Shown in pieces: positions 36,189 to 53,647 of a stretch of 64,000 nt of DNA. Position 1 is the stretch's first letter. Each line of letters begins with the position of its first letter. The notes beneath the pieces were generated by a model. That model was not told the DNA's origin and made no database searches. It saw only the letters and a list, made by a program, of their open reading frames with translations. The position numbers and the translations under genes were made by a program. The DNA comes from Mastacembelus armatus. Taxonomy: Eukaryota; Chordata; Actinopteri; Synbranchiformes; Mastacembelidae. Location of the stretch: NCBI RefSeq assembly GCF_900324485.2, contig NC_046636.1, positions 21,163,106 to 21,227,105 of the forward strand, given 5' to 3'.

Positions 36189-39100
36189 TCATAGAATAGG
36201 GTACAAGGCGTAGCTTGCAATGCCGCAAGTGTTTCTTCCATCCCGGATCATTCGCATGTAGCCGCCTTCACCCCAACTGGTACCCCAACTACAAACAAAA
36301 AAGCAGAAAGTCATATTAAAACAAACATACGTTAGAATAAATAGTGTCTAGTGGATTTTGTGTATGTACATGGCTGAACTGACCTGTTTTTGATGATCCA
36401 GTAGTCTTGGCCTGCTTCAGAGCCATAGCCAACCAGTAGCACTGCGTGACTCAGATTGTTGGGGTTACAGCTCGGCTCATCATATATCCCTGTACAGGAA
36501 ATTAAAACCTATGTTAACTTTTTTCACCACTTGAATGTAGCCAAGACAAACTGTAAATACAATATTACCTATTAAGTTGATATGGGGAACTTCGCAATAA
36601 CCTTCAGCGATTATTGAGAAATGTGAGGGTTTTTTTTCTGGCCACGTGCTCTTTTAGTACTGGCTTGATCTTTTATGCTGGTTTGATCTTCGTCAATTCA
36701 TGAGAAAAAGATCTGTTTTTTTTAGCTGCTTAATTCTCCATAACAGTTACCAGCTAGTCAATAACTTTGTCTGCTGTTTGTTGTCAGGCAGGTAGTGTTC
36801 AATAGGGTTCTCAAAGCTTATCTGCAGAAAACATTTCAGAGTTCAGTGATAACTATCTGTTGTGTCTCACTATAAGCATATTTAATAAATTGATCAATTG
36901 TTTATATAAAAATATTAATTAAAGCCACTTTAGAAAATGTTTTCATTGCTGATGATTATATTGCAGGAGTATTTTAAGACAGTTAACCTGAACTGTAGAA
37001 CAGGAAACTTGCATGATCAGCATCAATGGCTACTGTGATTGGACCAATAGTTGCCACGGCGTCAGCCAGAGCCTGCTCATCTCCTTTGGGTATGAACCTG
37101 TAGTCTGTGATATGAGCAACTGCAAGAGTGCTATCATAGTAGCAAGGCTGGGTATCCTGTTGAGAGAAATATAGAGTTCAGTGTTAGTGAAATATTATTG
37201 AGGCATTTGACTGTTCTGAGGGAGGCCGAGCTAACAGCCTCACCACTGAAGTGTAAGGGTAGGTGTTAGTTGACTGCAGCCCATTGTTTATCACATAGTC
37301 GAAGGCATTGGCCATCCAGGCACCATTGCAGCCAAATGTGCCATAAGGTCTGGAGCAATCCACCAGATTTTGCTCACTCAAGGATACAAGCTGCCCTGTC
37401 CTCTTGTACATTTGTCCCTCAATAGCTCCCGTAGTGCTGAAGGCCCAGCATGAGCCACAGAAACCCTGTGAAGAACATTAAAAACCTAGATTTGAAAGTG
37501 TTCATGTTTCTGTCTTCATCAAAAATAGTGAAATGAATGTAGAAATATCTTACCTGATCTTTCACCTCAGTGACATAACCCATATTCCTGTAGTCGACAG
37601 ACCACGCATCTAACCTTTTAGCATTGTTACGCAGCCTCCGGGCAGAAACAGCCTTCCCCCTCTTTGCAAACTGCGCATCTATAATGGCACCTTGCAAAAT
37701 CTGGTATTCTTGCCTTGTCTGCACATGGAGAAAATAAAGAAATTTGTTTTGCAGTTTTTCATGTAATTAATATCTACACTTTGGCATTTAATCAATCTAA
37801 CTCTATTTTATTTAAGACAAATAGGCCAAATAAATAAAGTAATAGTTTGTTACTGTTACTATTCTCATGAGTCCTGGACCCTTGAATTGACAGATGAGTA
37901 TTGGCAAAACAAGTGAAAAAAAAGTCAAACTGCTCCTTTAATTGTAATACATTGCTGGCATCATTGTACTTCATAAAGAAATTAATGAAGTATAGGGGTT
38001 AATGCCTGTTTGAATAGTTGTCACTGAGATGCATAAAAATTAATAAATTATACAATAATGAAGCCACTCTGGTATTTTAAGATGTGGTCAGTAACCAGTC
38101 AGTGACCAAAGGTTTTATATTTACTTAAAACACCCATGTATTTGATTTGTAATTGTGAGCAGACAAGTGTTTAGCATAGAAAATGAAGCTCTGCACCTTA
38201 CCAGGTCTCCATATTTATTCATAGCCATAGTGAACGGCCTCATCCCCATGAAAAACCCTCGATTATTGTTTTCAATCATCTGCTTGTTTTCCTCCCAGAT
38301 GGCCCTTCTTTGCATGTCATCCTGCATGATTACACAAAACACATCAAAGAAAAGTGGTTCAGAGCACATGTGCACGTTGTTGGTGCTTGTATTTTAGGAT
38401 GCGGAGTCAGTCTCACCATTTTATCATAGCTTATGCCGTTGTTGCTCTTCCAGATCTCCCACTCTGTCAGGACCACTTCATCTGAATCTGACATCACCTG
38501 CTGCGGATTGCACAGCAGGACACAGAGCAGAGCCGCTCTCAGCAGGAAGCTGGCCCACTGGACTACAAACACAAGAGCACGGTAATCATATTGTATCTGC
38601 CTAAAATATTTGTTATTATCACAGAGTGAATTAATCTGGAATAGTACAACCTGAATAATTATTAGGATAGCAGTGTGAAATTTGTATCTACACAGAAGAA
38701 AATTCTTCAATTACTGAATTCTCACTAAAATGTAATCAAGTATGAACTATTAAATGTATAGAGGACCCATCCATTATCTAGCCATCTCACAAATTTAGTC
38801 ACCAATAATACAGGGATCTTTGGGAGGAAGCCAGAGTACCAGAGAAAACCCATGCAAGTACAGGCAGATCATGCACAGAAAGGCCACAGGGTCAAACCTG
38901 GACCCTTCCTGTTGTGAGGAGACAGTGCTAACCACCACATCCCTGTTCCGCCAATGCATAATTAATACCTGCCATAATGTTAAATAATTACAACATAACC
39001 CTTAAATAGCTGTTGCATGTAAAAGCTCAACTTTTAGACTGAATTTGCTTTAATTTAGAGGTTGATATCTCTTAAACCTAGAGTCAACGTTGCCACAACA

Positions 39101-39232
39101 GCATCTGCAGCCATGTGTCATGACATTTAATGAAACTACCCAATTTGCCTTTTCAAGTTTCAGTTGTTTTCCCGATGAATAAACAGGCCTAAGCAGCTTA
39201 CCTGGCTGGATGTGAGTCTGCTTTGTTCCCAT
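36189..39232 (-). CDS. Cathepsin L-like papain-family cysteine protease
   Basis: Coding exons, in gene order: 39232-39202, 38562-38417, 38321-38202, 37718-37554, 37465-37244, 37156-36988, 36489-36384, 36288-36189. Phases join to give 352 residues. An N-terminal hydrophobic stretch (about 13-28, ending [12 protein letters not shown]) suggests a signal peptide preceded by a longer than usual head. The I29 propeptide has an ERFNIN-like helix ([16 protein letters not shown]) and a variant GNFD block (MNKYGDL). The mature part holds the oxyanion Gln154, the nucleophile Cys160 in GFCGSCWAF, His299 in [11 protein letters not shown] and Asn319 in [15 protein letters not shown], so the catalytic set is complete. 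[19 protein letters not shown] is closest to cathepsin L. Odd points: the nearly invariant GCNGG is GCNGA (Ala203), and the mature start has [13 protein letters not shown] where Trp is usual at the Tyr. It could be a cathepsin L, S or K paralogue; L-type is most likely. Confidence 0.9.
38765..38945 (-). repeat. Interspersed repeat, inverted diverged copy in the cathepsin-like gene
   Basis: Read on the plus strand it begins 'ccatccattatctagccatc', then has 'gggaggaagccagagtaccagagaaaaccc' in part, 'aggccacagggtcaaacctgg' in part and 'acagtgctaaccacc'. These are the hallmarks of the reverse complement of the repeat at 29.9 kb. It lies in the intron after the first coding exon. Confidence 0.7.
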
Positions 39233-40499
39233 GTTCTGAGAGCAACTGAACAGCGGCAGAGCAACAGTCAGCCTGTCAGCCTTCCTTATAAAGCTTTGCA
39301 GTAAGTACATGTTTCCACCATGCTTTTACTGAATCCCCAAATCAACACTTACTGCAGCACCTGAGAAGGACATTAGTCAACAAAAATAAGATGCTTTCCC
39401 TGCTCCTCAGTAGTACGTCATTATCATTTAGAGAAAGCTAAAGCTGCAAAATTGTAAATCCTTCAAATACTGGTTTATAATTGACAATAACACCTGACAT
39501 CTAATGTTCCAAAAGCAGTGATGGAAGAAGCACTCAGCTCCCCTACTTAAGTTAAACTACCAGTATGTTCTATTACAAGTCAAAGTTCTGCGCTCAAAAT
39601 GCTACTTAAAGTATAATCAGTAAAATATATTTTACTTTATGATGGCTTTCCTCTGCAAGGTCAGGAAAGCGGACTTCTCTAACAGTGAAGCCTCATCTTT
39701 CCTCAAAATAAGACAAGATCTTTATTTATATCCCGGATCTTTATTTACACGTCACACTATAATTCAGATTCACCCGTTTTATGATCTTTCAAGCACTGTT
39801 TGAATATAAACAACTACCCAATGTTGGAAGACGTCAAAGTAAAAATACCACTGTATATATTAGAAAACTGTGTATATTGTAAAAGTATCCAATGGAACAT
39901 TTGACATGAATGTATTTTATGTTACTGGATCATATTCATTGATGTATCATTGATATATACCATTGTGTTCACTACTTTAATGTTACATAAGCATATTTGT
40001 TAGTTAACATCAGTAAAGGTAGAGCTAATGTTAACTAACACATGTGCTTATAATGTGAATTAATGACAACACAGACCGCTGGATGAATAACACATGTCCC
40101 ATTAATTACAATTTATGATTGTAGGTGTTTTTATATTATTAATCTGATTCTTACTAAAATTATAGAAAACTACTGCATTCCCCGCTGACATGACGCATTG
40201 AGAACAAAAACAAACAAAAAAAACAAAAAAATACCCAAAGAGCCTCAGCGCGATACTAAAGTACAGTACTGGAGTAAATGTAATGTAATCTACACTCGGC
40301 AGCGCCCCCTAGCGGCCCGTCGTGCCCTCCGCGCAGCGCTGACTGCAGAGGATGAGCTCAGCTGGATGTGCGCCTGTTATTATGTCCCCGAGCGGACGCC
40401 GCCAACACCCAAACACTGTGCGGCAAAACAGGCGAGTGGCGCACATCATCGTCTTTAACGAGTGAGGAAGAAACATGAGTCACGCCTGAGGTCTGCACG
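39233..40499. other. Divergent gap between the cathepsin-like gene and ankrd29
   Basis: The left 1 kb is AT-rich with nothing recognised. The last 220 bp (about 40.28-40.50 kb) is clearly richer in GC and CpG, which fits an ankrd29 promoter and 5' UTR. An 86-codon open stretch here (from 40198) has an A/K-rich start and no domain, and is taken as chance. Confidence 0.5.
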
Positions 40500-40666
40500 A
40501 TGTCGTTCAAGGTAAACCAGCGTTTTCCATCCGTCATACGCGTCCCGCAGCCTGGAGGGCCTCAGTGCGGGTCACACCTGCGTCCTCTTAAAGTATAAAC
40601 GGGGGTTGGTTAGAGGTGGCTGAGGTTAAACTGTGTGTTTACCCGCTTTAATGCAATCAGTCTGGA

Positions 40667-40704
<38 letters not shown>

Positions 40705-43683
40705 GGGAGGGGGGGCTGGGGAGGGATCCTATGTCAATTCAACACTTATAGATCATGTAGGTGCTTTTTAATGCAACAAAAACTGCATTCCAGTAAGAAG
40801 AAGTGTGTGTGTGTGTGTGTGTGCGTGCGTGTGCGTGTGCGTGTGTGTGTGTTAGTTAAAGAAAGGTGCTGATCAACTGTCATTCATACCCAGACACAAA
40901 CCTAAATGTCCAGTCTATACTCTGCTGGTTTTCTTTTTTTTTACCTGTGTGTACCGTCTGTGTGTGTGGCACCATAATGGTTGGTTCAGGTCAGTGTTTG
41001 TTGTGTGTATTTACCCCCCCAGAAGGAAACACCCCTGGCTAATGCTGTGTTTTGGGCAGCGAGGAAAGGGAATTTGGCCCTGCTTCAGCTGCTGCTCAAC
41101 AGCGGGCGTGTGGATGCAGACTGCAGAGACAGTGTACGGATGCTGCATGCCCTGGCTTTAACCGTAACCCGCCTGTGGTAGGGAGACAGAGAGCTTCGAG
41201 CCTTACCTCTGTGCTGCATGTGTCAATTCTGTGTTATGGAAGTTTTCCTGGAGGTTTCATGTGTTAATGTGTGAACGCCGTAGACCTAAACAGTTTTGGC
41301 ACCACAGTGAAACCAGTTTTCAACATGTCGTCCCTATAAACCGAGCCAGCTGCTAATTTCTGATGTTTCTTTCAGTATGGGACCACGGCGCTGATGGTGG
41401 CGTCGTACAGTGGCCATTATGAATGTGTCAGAGAACTTATCATGCAAGGAGCTGACATCAACTACCAAAGAGAGGTATTATGGGAAAATAACTTTTGCTA
41501 GTCCACAGAAGCAATATAAGATTCTCCAGGAATAAAAACCAACAGTCACATTTAATCTGGAGTCTAGTCGTCTAAAGGGGAGTCCATAAAGTCAATGCAC
41601 ACCTAATATTATTTATCCATTTGGTTGTCATATCTAAACAAGGCTCTTTTTCATTTTAAATACTGTAAATAACAAACACAAAAAGTTCAACGGTGACGGC
41701 TGCAGTGTATTTCTATTGTTTTCCTCAGACTGGTTCTACTGCCCTGTTCTTCGCCTCCCAGCAGGGACACCATGACATTGTGAAGCTCCTCTTTGAATTC
41801 GGTGCCTCCACTGAATTCCAGACAAAGGTACGCTGCAGGGCACAGTGACGTGGATCACAGTTAGTCAACACTCGAACACTGCGATGCCATCTCAGTCTGT
41901 CAATGTCACGCAGAGATTAGTAGGCAAACGTTGTGCACAGAATAAACTTTCTTTGTGTGGTTTGTTTTGTTTTTGTGGCAGGACGGTGGCACAGCTCTCA
42001 CTGTCGCCTGTCAGTACGGACACCCAAAGGTGGTGGACACCCTCTTAAAGAATGGAGCCAATGTTCACGACCAGCTGAATGTGAGTCCCCTTTGCATGTT
42101 CAGTGTCTCTTTAGGCCTGTCTCCTCCTCACTGTCAGTCCAGACTTAAGCCTCTTTGTCTGATGGTTAGTTGCACACAGTGTCCCGGCGGCTGGAATCCG
42201 GACTGTCAGGTTTCTGCAGACTGCTGAGTCAGATGCAACTAACATTTGGCAGGATTAGTGTTTGTCCTCAGGCTGGGGAAAACAACCTGACAGCTCAAGC
42301 GTCCATTTATAAAACAGTAGTAATTTGTTATAAATATACTTTTGCTTGGTAAGAAGCTCTTCAGACAGTGTTTTTTTTAGCAGGCCATGTATTGCAGACT
42401 AGTATTACCTTGTGTATGACTCTGTTATGTCTCAGGATGGTGCCACCCCCCTGTTCCTCGCTGCCCAGGAGGGTCATGTGACCGTGATTCGTCAGCTGCT
42501 TTCATCTGGAGCCAAAGTCAACCAAGCACGGGAGGTAATGTCCCTACCTCTTCTGCATTTTGAAGGGTTTAAACAGTAACAGAGTGCCGCCCACATTTTC
42601 TCTAATCCTTAGTCCCTGCACACATACCCCCCATCCAACCCCTTTCCTTATCAATGTGTTCTCCAGGATGGCACTGCCCCCCTGTGGATGGCAGCTCAGA
42701 TGGGTCACAGTGAGGTGGTGAAGGTGTTACTCTTACGTGGTGCAGATCGGGACGCAGACAGAGTACGTAGATCTGTGCTGAGCACTGAGCCAACTAATAG
42801 TGGACAATCACTCATGAGCAGAGTTTCATAACCACCAGCAGCTGTAGGCTGCTGAGACAGGGCCTCTGTTTGTGACTGTCACTCCCGGGTTTGTGGAAAC
42901 CACCCATCGTACACTCAAACTATTCCAAAGTTTCCATGATAACTGAGAAAGCTCTTTCTGCTGGTTGAAAGCCTTTGGGCACATTTAAATAAACCTTGAG
43001 TGGGGATTGTTTTGATAAATAATTGTAATGTTTCCTCTGCTGTCTTAGAAGGATGGGTCAACAGCGTTATTTAAAGCAGCGTTAAAGGGGCACAACAGCG
43101 TCGTCGAGGAACTCCTGAAGTTTTCTCCTTCGCTTGGCCTTCTCAAGGTAGAGGATGCTCTCACGGAGGTTGTCCTTTAGCCTTTTTGACTGTTTTGCAT
43201 TATTAGCAGTATTTATGCTAAGCTTAGCTAATTGACTGCTGGTCCTAACTTCCTATTTAGGGCACAGAAAATAAGCAAATTTACTGACTATTTATACTAA
43301 GATCTTTAATACTGACCCAACAGAAATGGATAAAGAGCAGGTTTATATTTCTTAGTTACCAGAGGATACAGCACAGATCCATAAGCATTAAATGAACATG
43401 TATGTTCTCTCCAGAATGGCTCCACTGCCCTTCATGCTGCTGTTATGGGAGGAAATTTGCCAACTGTTCAGCTGCTGCTTGGCGCCAACGCAGACCCCGC
43501 ATTGCCCAACAAGGTTAGGGGTTTAGATTTATCAGATGAGGTGATAAAGAGAGAAATTATGTAGATAATTTCAGTTTATTGACTGTTTGTGTTTTGCAGA
43601 ATAATGAAGTCCCTGCACATCTTACAAAGAGTGAACGCATCCTAAAGATTTTACGTCCAAAAGTCTTAAACGAAGACAGTTGA
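40500..43683 (+). CDS. ankrd29: Ankyrin repeat domain-containing protein 29
   Basis: Coding exons: 40500-40511, 41023-41133, 41376-41474, 41729-41827, 41982-42080, 42436-42534, 42667-42762, 43049-43147, 43415-43513, 43600-43683. They give 298 residues, close to human ANKRD29 (301). The short first exon codes MSFK, matching the human start. The rest is almost all ankyrin repeats: TPLANAVFWAARKGN, TALMVASYSGH, TALFFASQQGH, TALTVACQYGH, TPLFLAAQEGH, APLWMAAQMGH, TALFKAALKGH, TALHAAVMGGN. Six internal exons are exactly 99 bp (33 codons, one ankyrin unit) in phase 0; one is 96 bp. No transmembrane segment or enzyme motif is seen, and its molecular role is poorly known. It sits beside the lama3 relic, as ANKRD29 sits beside LAMA3 in human. 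Confidence 0.96.
40669..40702. repeat. (TG)n microsatellite
   Basis: A TG run in the first intron of ankrd29. A second, interrupted TG/CG run lies at about 40804-40853. Confidence 0.95.
43205..43270. repeat. Fragment of the 'gctaagct' MITE-like repeat
   Basis: Contains 'atttatgctaagcttagcta', then 'gactgctggtcc' and 'cagaaaataagcaaattt' (in part). It resembles the right end of the repeat at 4.3-4.8 kb and lies in an ankrd29 intron. Confidence 0.5.
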
Positions 43684-43816
43684 TGCCTGACTGTAGCACA
43701 CTCATGTGAGGAGAAAGTAAAACAAGAAAACAGTGTCATAATCTACTCAAACACAAACTGTACTGTTAATTGCTGCTTGCTTTTGATTGCGGCTGAACTG
43801 AAGCTGTCATCTGCTG

Positions 43817-43822
43817 AATAAA
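43817..43822 (+). terminator. ankrd29: Likely poly(A) signal of ankrd29
   Basis: AATAAA lies 134 bp after the stop codon. Other AATAAA hexamers follow at about 43.97 kb and could serve a longer form. Confidence 0.6.
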
Positions 43823-44292
43823 TGTGGACTAAGTCTAGAGTAACACCCTGTGCAATCAAAATTCATTTGTCTGCCTTGTGCATCGTCTTCCTTGCTCTGT
43901 TATCCCACAGCATGTGCACTTATTTTTATTTCTAGATATCCTGCACACCTTTTCTTTGCTTTTTTAATAAATATAATAAAGTGCACATTTGTTAATGAAT
44001 GCATGGTTGCAGTGTGCATGTTTATTTGCTCTATGAGGGTTATTTTATTTTGAAAAGTCTGAAGTATTTACAGGCTTTTAGTGGAAAAATATGCAGTTAC
44101 AATAGTAAAACAACATTAAGATATTACATGTAGAAACATTGTGATTATTTTATAATGGCTAACATTTACTAGAAGTCAGTATTTTCAGGTGTTCACTCAC
44201 TTGGACAAATTTAATTCCCATTTATTTTGCAAAGTAGCATCATTTGTTCTGAATAATTACATCTATGCAGCCTGTTAAGCTAGGATCAGAGT

Positions 44293-44505
44293 CAGCTATA
44301 ACATTATGACCGCTGACAGACCAAGTCGATAACACTGATTAACACTGTTACTGTGGCACCTGCCAGTGTGTTGGGTGTATTAAGCAGTAGGTTGTGATGT
44401 GTTGACGTGTTGGAAGCAGGAAAAACAGGCAGGTTTAAGGATGATAAACATTGACTCCTGGGTACACAGACTTTGGCAGGTGGTCATGATGTTATGGATG
44501 AGCGA
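44293..44505. mobile_element. Short non-autonomous Tc1/mariner-type remnant next to the vps4b promoter
   Basis: The left end reads 'ctataacattatgaccgctg' and the right end, inverted, reads 'ccataacatcatgaccacct'. These are imperfect inverted repeats of the 'cataacattatgaccac' Tc1-like family known from fish. Between them lies only the family's left-end leader ('aacactgattaacactgtta', then 'ttggaagcaggaaaaacagg'). No transposase sequence remains. The element ends about 260 bp before the vps4b start codon. Confidence 0.65.
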
Positions 44506-44760
44506 TGTGTTGGTCACGTGGTGACGGACACTTCTCCGACAGCCGCTGCAGAAATGACGGTGACGTCACATGACAACCGCGGAAGTGACCGTCGACTTGT
44601 GGATGCGGAAGAGGGACTAACTTTCGGATGTTTTCCGACAGAAGTAGTTGTCAAAATGAAACGTGAATAGCTGGTAACAGGAGAGAAAACAGAGATAGTT
44701 TGTTGATTTGAGTTTTATTATAAGCGTCAGACTGAAGTTTGAGCGACGCAGCGCGACCCG

Positions 44761-49315
<4,555 letters not shown>

Positions 49316-51588
49316 CAGTACTCACACTCCACACACAAACTGGACTGCAACTAGCTGTTATTCACAATGTCAGATATGATTTTAGTTGATTGATTGATTA
49401 GTTGATTAGTCCTTTTTGAGTTTTAAAACTATAGAAATGCTCATCACAGCTTACTGGAGCCCAAGGTGTCAGTTTCTTAGTATGACAGTCAAAAAACTAC
49501 ACAATAACACATGAGATAAACAGAAACCAAGCTAGTATTGGTGTTTTATTGCTATAACTGCAAAGGTTTGCTCTTCCATTTATCAGTGATCAAATATTGA
49601 TCAACACATCTTTGATCAATTCCTTGTGTCCTTTTTATCAGTAATTTATCAATCCACTAAGATTCATGTTTACATTCATACTCTACATTTGCAATATTTC
49701 ATATTTCCTAAGTATTTTATTTAGCATATCTGAAGCCAAAGTGATGTCTTTTTTAAAGAAAATCGCCATTACTATTCTAAACGTATGTATAATAAGGATG
49801 ATAATAAGGTGATGCTACAGTGGGTAAATGCACCTTCCCAGCACTACATATCTCTTTTTTACAGATTATGCAGGATTATACTGTGTTTAACATCTTTAGT
49901 TTTGTGGCTAGTTTTATAAATACTATAACATTTTGGAAGCTCACACTCAAATGCGTTAAGTAACCTTTGGTTATTACTTCACTACATATGGATTATAATT
50001 AAGTACACATATCATATATGTAAATGTGATTGGCTTTCAACAAAATCAGCAAAATAAGGGGTTTCTATGGTTACTGAATTTTACACAACATAAAATATTG
50101 GGTAATGCTTTTATCAATGTGTATATCTTCTACACTTCTACAGTTTTTACTTTCTACTTTCAGACTTTTTATATATCCCATCTGTGTGTTCCAAATGTGT
50201 TGTCTTGGGGTTTGTATTTGCTTATTTTTTTTTTACGAGTTTCTTATGGGGTTTACAGAGTTTACTCTTTGGTTACATGAATACTTAAGATTATCACTTG
50301 CACTTTTCTTTTATCCTACATAATATGTTCTGTGAACAAAAGTCTCAGGGTTAAATAAATAAACCAAAAACAGGACTCATTAATTATTTTGTGAATATAT
50401 TTAATTGTTAAAATACAACTCTTAGTTAACTGATGTTTTTTTATCTTAAACACAGGGAAATCAAATTTTAATAAGTTCATTTGATGAGAAATATACCTAA
50501 TTTCACATCTTCAAACTATTTAAGACTTGTAGGAAAAGGACTTGCACAAGATGAGAATTTGCAAATGTGAGATGATTTAAAACACAAGTCTTAAATATAC
50601 GTTAAGTTAGTGTCATTATTAAAGTATTTTCGTTACTTTTTCGTTGAAAAGCAAACCAAAATGTTTTCCATTTAGCAGGCGTTGCTATTTAACTGACCAT
50701 ATTCAACTTATTTGGAGTAAGAAGTCAAATCCAACTGAAATGTAACTAAACTTCAAGACACTGATTTTAATTTAAGCACCTTAAATGTAAAGAAATGAAA
50801 ATCATTACTCATAATATATCCTAATATACAAGAATCAAAAGTAGGAACATCCCTTTTCACTTCAAAGGAGAATTTGTACAGACCAGTGCTTCCTCATACA
50901 TAGACTTATTTGTGGTGATGAAAACACCAGACATCCCACCACAGCCAGATTCCACCGAATGAGTACCTTAACATGCTACAATGGGAGCGATTATTGCTTC
51001 ATGTGTGCACACTCCTCTTTACACAACTCCTGTCTCAGCCACAAATAACCTGAGGAGCTGAGGACTGTAAATTGCAAATTCACAACCAAAACAGAGTATT
51101 ACATGTCAAACAAATAAATAGAAGGTACAGTAAACTGATAAACATGAAACCTGTAAAAAGAAACAAACACATGTGTTCTTGACTTTTAAGATAATTCTGG
51201 AAATATAAAGGACAACTGTGCTCATGAAACAAAAACAAGCCTAACTGAGGTGTCAGTTGAGAGAACCTGAAGTGTACATAAAAGGAGTAGCATCTTTCCT
51301 GTCAATGAAACTCTAGAAAGTGAGTAAAAGTTTTATCTTTTGGTTAAGAACATTCATATTCAGCAACACAAACAGGGTGGTAAACAGTCACATAGGACAT
51401 GTGAGAAAGTGCTAACAGTATATACTGCATATATAGGACACAAACATAGAGAAGTTGCCTGCCCTTCACAATCATGCTTCCTAGATGAAGTAGCCCAACA
51501 GACACATTTCACTCCAACTCATGTGATGGCACAAAGAAGAAGCTGGTAAATACAGGGCAAAAAGTGAGCTGCTAGATACATAATCACA
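49316..51588. other. Convergent 3' ends of vps4b and plekhb2
   Basis: AT-rich sequence with no coding signal. It must hold the vps4b 3' UTR (an AATAAA pair at about 50.35-50.36 kb is a candidate) and the plekhb2 3' UTR coming from the right. Possible overlap of the two transcripts cannot be decided from sequence. Confidence 0.55.
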
Positions 51589-53647
51589 CTAGAAGACAGA
51601 GAAGAGAGAACCAAGTGCCAACCCGGTTGCTGCTCCAGCGAGCATACCCAAAGCCACGTCTCCTCCGTCATCCCGCTGGCGCTCCCGAATAACAACATGG
51701 TTCACTCCAGCAGCAGGGTACCCACCTACAACACAAATTGGAACCATAGTGCTTCATTTAAATTTGTTAAACTATTAAATAAAATAGTTTTAGCATCATC
51801 AGTTTTGATTCATCCACTGGTCAGTGTGTCACTAATGGGATTTAGACACTCATAGTCTCCTATAGAAACCATTTCCAGGGATGACAGTGTCAGTTTATCC
51901 CAATGCCATCTCAGTACACGTGGGACCGATTTTCATGAAATTTTACATTAACATCCATGTCACCATCAGGCTGAATTGTAATCATTTAGGTGATTGGTTT
52001 TTCATCAGGAATCATCATCAAACTAAAAATTTAATTTGTCCAACAACAAACACTGTTTAGGGTTAATTAGCTACTTATACTAAGGTGATGAAAATGATAA
52101 ACATTTAACCTGCTAAGCATCAGTATGTTCCCACTGTCACTGTGAGCCCTGTGAGCATGACAAACTCTTACCTTGGTATTGATAGGGATATGCAACAGCG
52201 TAGGGTTGCCCGTCAGCAGAGTATACTATCTGTGTAGCGTGTGGAGGAGGTGCAATGTAGTCTCCATAGGGGCCTGGAGCATAAACCTGGTGAAAAATGA
52301 CAGGAAAGAAGGCTATTGATGATCCATTAAGACTTTTAATCATCTCTGTAATACCAGTACCAGGAAGCCCTTCACATTATAGAATCATTTGATCAAGTCT
52401 TAATTTCACTAATACTAGAGGTTTAGATCACTTCCATTACCCCACCAGTAGATGGCAGTGAGGTACACCTTTATTGTTATGGACTAGTCTTCTTTTTTGG
52501 CATTACCTATCTCATTTACTTGCTTTTACCTTTGAAAGTATCACAATTAAAGTAAATTATGTAGTAGAACATATACAGCAATTCAATGTGACATACAGTG
52601 CAGTGTCCTTAGCCTAATCAAATATTTCTACTCTTCATGTCTTTAACAAAGCAACTCTGCTGCTATAGATGCAAACAGTGATTTATAGTATATATTTGTA
52701 GCCTGAAATGCGTGGGTATACTACATCTATATATATTTTTTAGTATTAAACATAAGGTTAGTCCATTGCATATCGTTTATACGGTTACCTGAGGTGGTGG
52801 AGCATATTCTGAGTACGGTGGAGGAGCAGATGCCATCGCTTCCTGTGCAAAGCTGATTGGAGGAGCTGCAACCACCTAAAAATAAAAAAAAACAACACTA
52901 ATGAATAATACAACTTCCTTTTCTAAATTTAAACAAAACTCCACTTAATTTAAGATTAGGAAACAACTCACAGCATTAATTCTGGCATCCTGAAGTGCCA
53001 TGGTCCATGCCCTGAAACAACAGTGAAACAACACAAAGATTAATATTAAAACGTGTAACTTCACCAACACAGAAACAAAAAGAGAAAGCCCAAAATAATC
53101 CTTTCAACTGATGTGAGCATGTCTTACAGAGCATCATCTGCACTGTCTGCACACAAGCTGATGATTCGTCCATCTCTGCAGACTATCTGGAGCAGAGCAT
53201 CACGTGTCTTCCCCTCAGGTGGGTTGAGATCTGAGAAGCCAAACAGCAGGACAAAAAAAGACAGGCATGGTTAAAATGATTAATAAATGCTTAACAACAG
53301 AAATGTGTGCTAATTACATAATCACCATAAAAGTACCTTGACACGCGGCAGAGTTGCGGATGTTAATGCAGTCGACCCTCATGTGGATGTCATCCTCCAT
53401 GTCATGCCGTTGTTGGTCATTGTAAAACACCAGTCGTCCGTCAGCCCACAAGTCAAACCAGTTCCTTTTCCACCGACGCAGTATGGTACCTTAAATTAGA
53501 ATATTGAAGTTAGATCATGGCTGAATTTGTTTAGACTGGATTGTATAGCAAATGTCAAAGTATATGTAACAATACATACATATTAGACAACACGTGTTGT
53601 GGCTACTTACTTTGTCGATGCAGCCAACCACTCTTCACCATAGCCAT
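51589..53647 (-). CDS. plekhb2: Pleckstrin homology domain-containing family B member 2 (evectin-2)
   Basis: Coding exons, in gene order: 53647-53611, 53489-53337, 53230-53128, 53011-52972, 52875-52789, 52286-52172, 51725-51589. Phases join to give 223 residues (human PLEKHB2 222). Evectin-2 binds phosphatidylserine on recycling endosomes through its PH domain and helps retrograde traffic. The PH domain covers about 1-105: MVKSGWLHRQSTILRRW, NWFDLWADGRLVFYND, LQIVCRDGRIISLCADS. A proline/tyrosine-rich linker follows (APPPYSEYAPPPQVY). The C-terminal hydrophobic tail (ALGMLAGAATGLALGSLF) matches the evectin membrane anchor. The ATG at 53647 gives MAMVKSGW; the Met three codons in lines up with the usual MAFVKSGW start. 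A PLEKHB1 identity is less likely because the linker and tail match B2. Confidence 0.95.

Noticed and set aside
40198-40458. 86-codon open stretch upstream of ankrd29
   Set aside because: Lysine-rich low-complexity start and no domain; it lies in the GC-rich promoter region.
44473-44670. 65-codon open stretch before vps4b
   Set aside because: It starts inside the MITE-like remnant and covers the vps4b 5' leader. No similarity was recognised.
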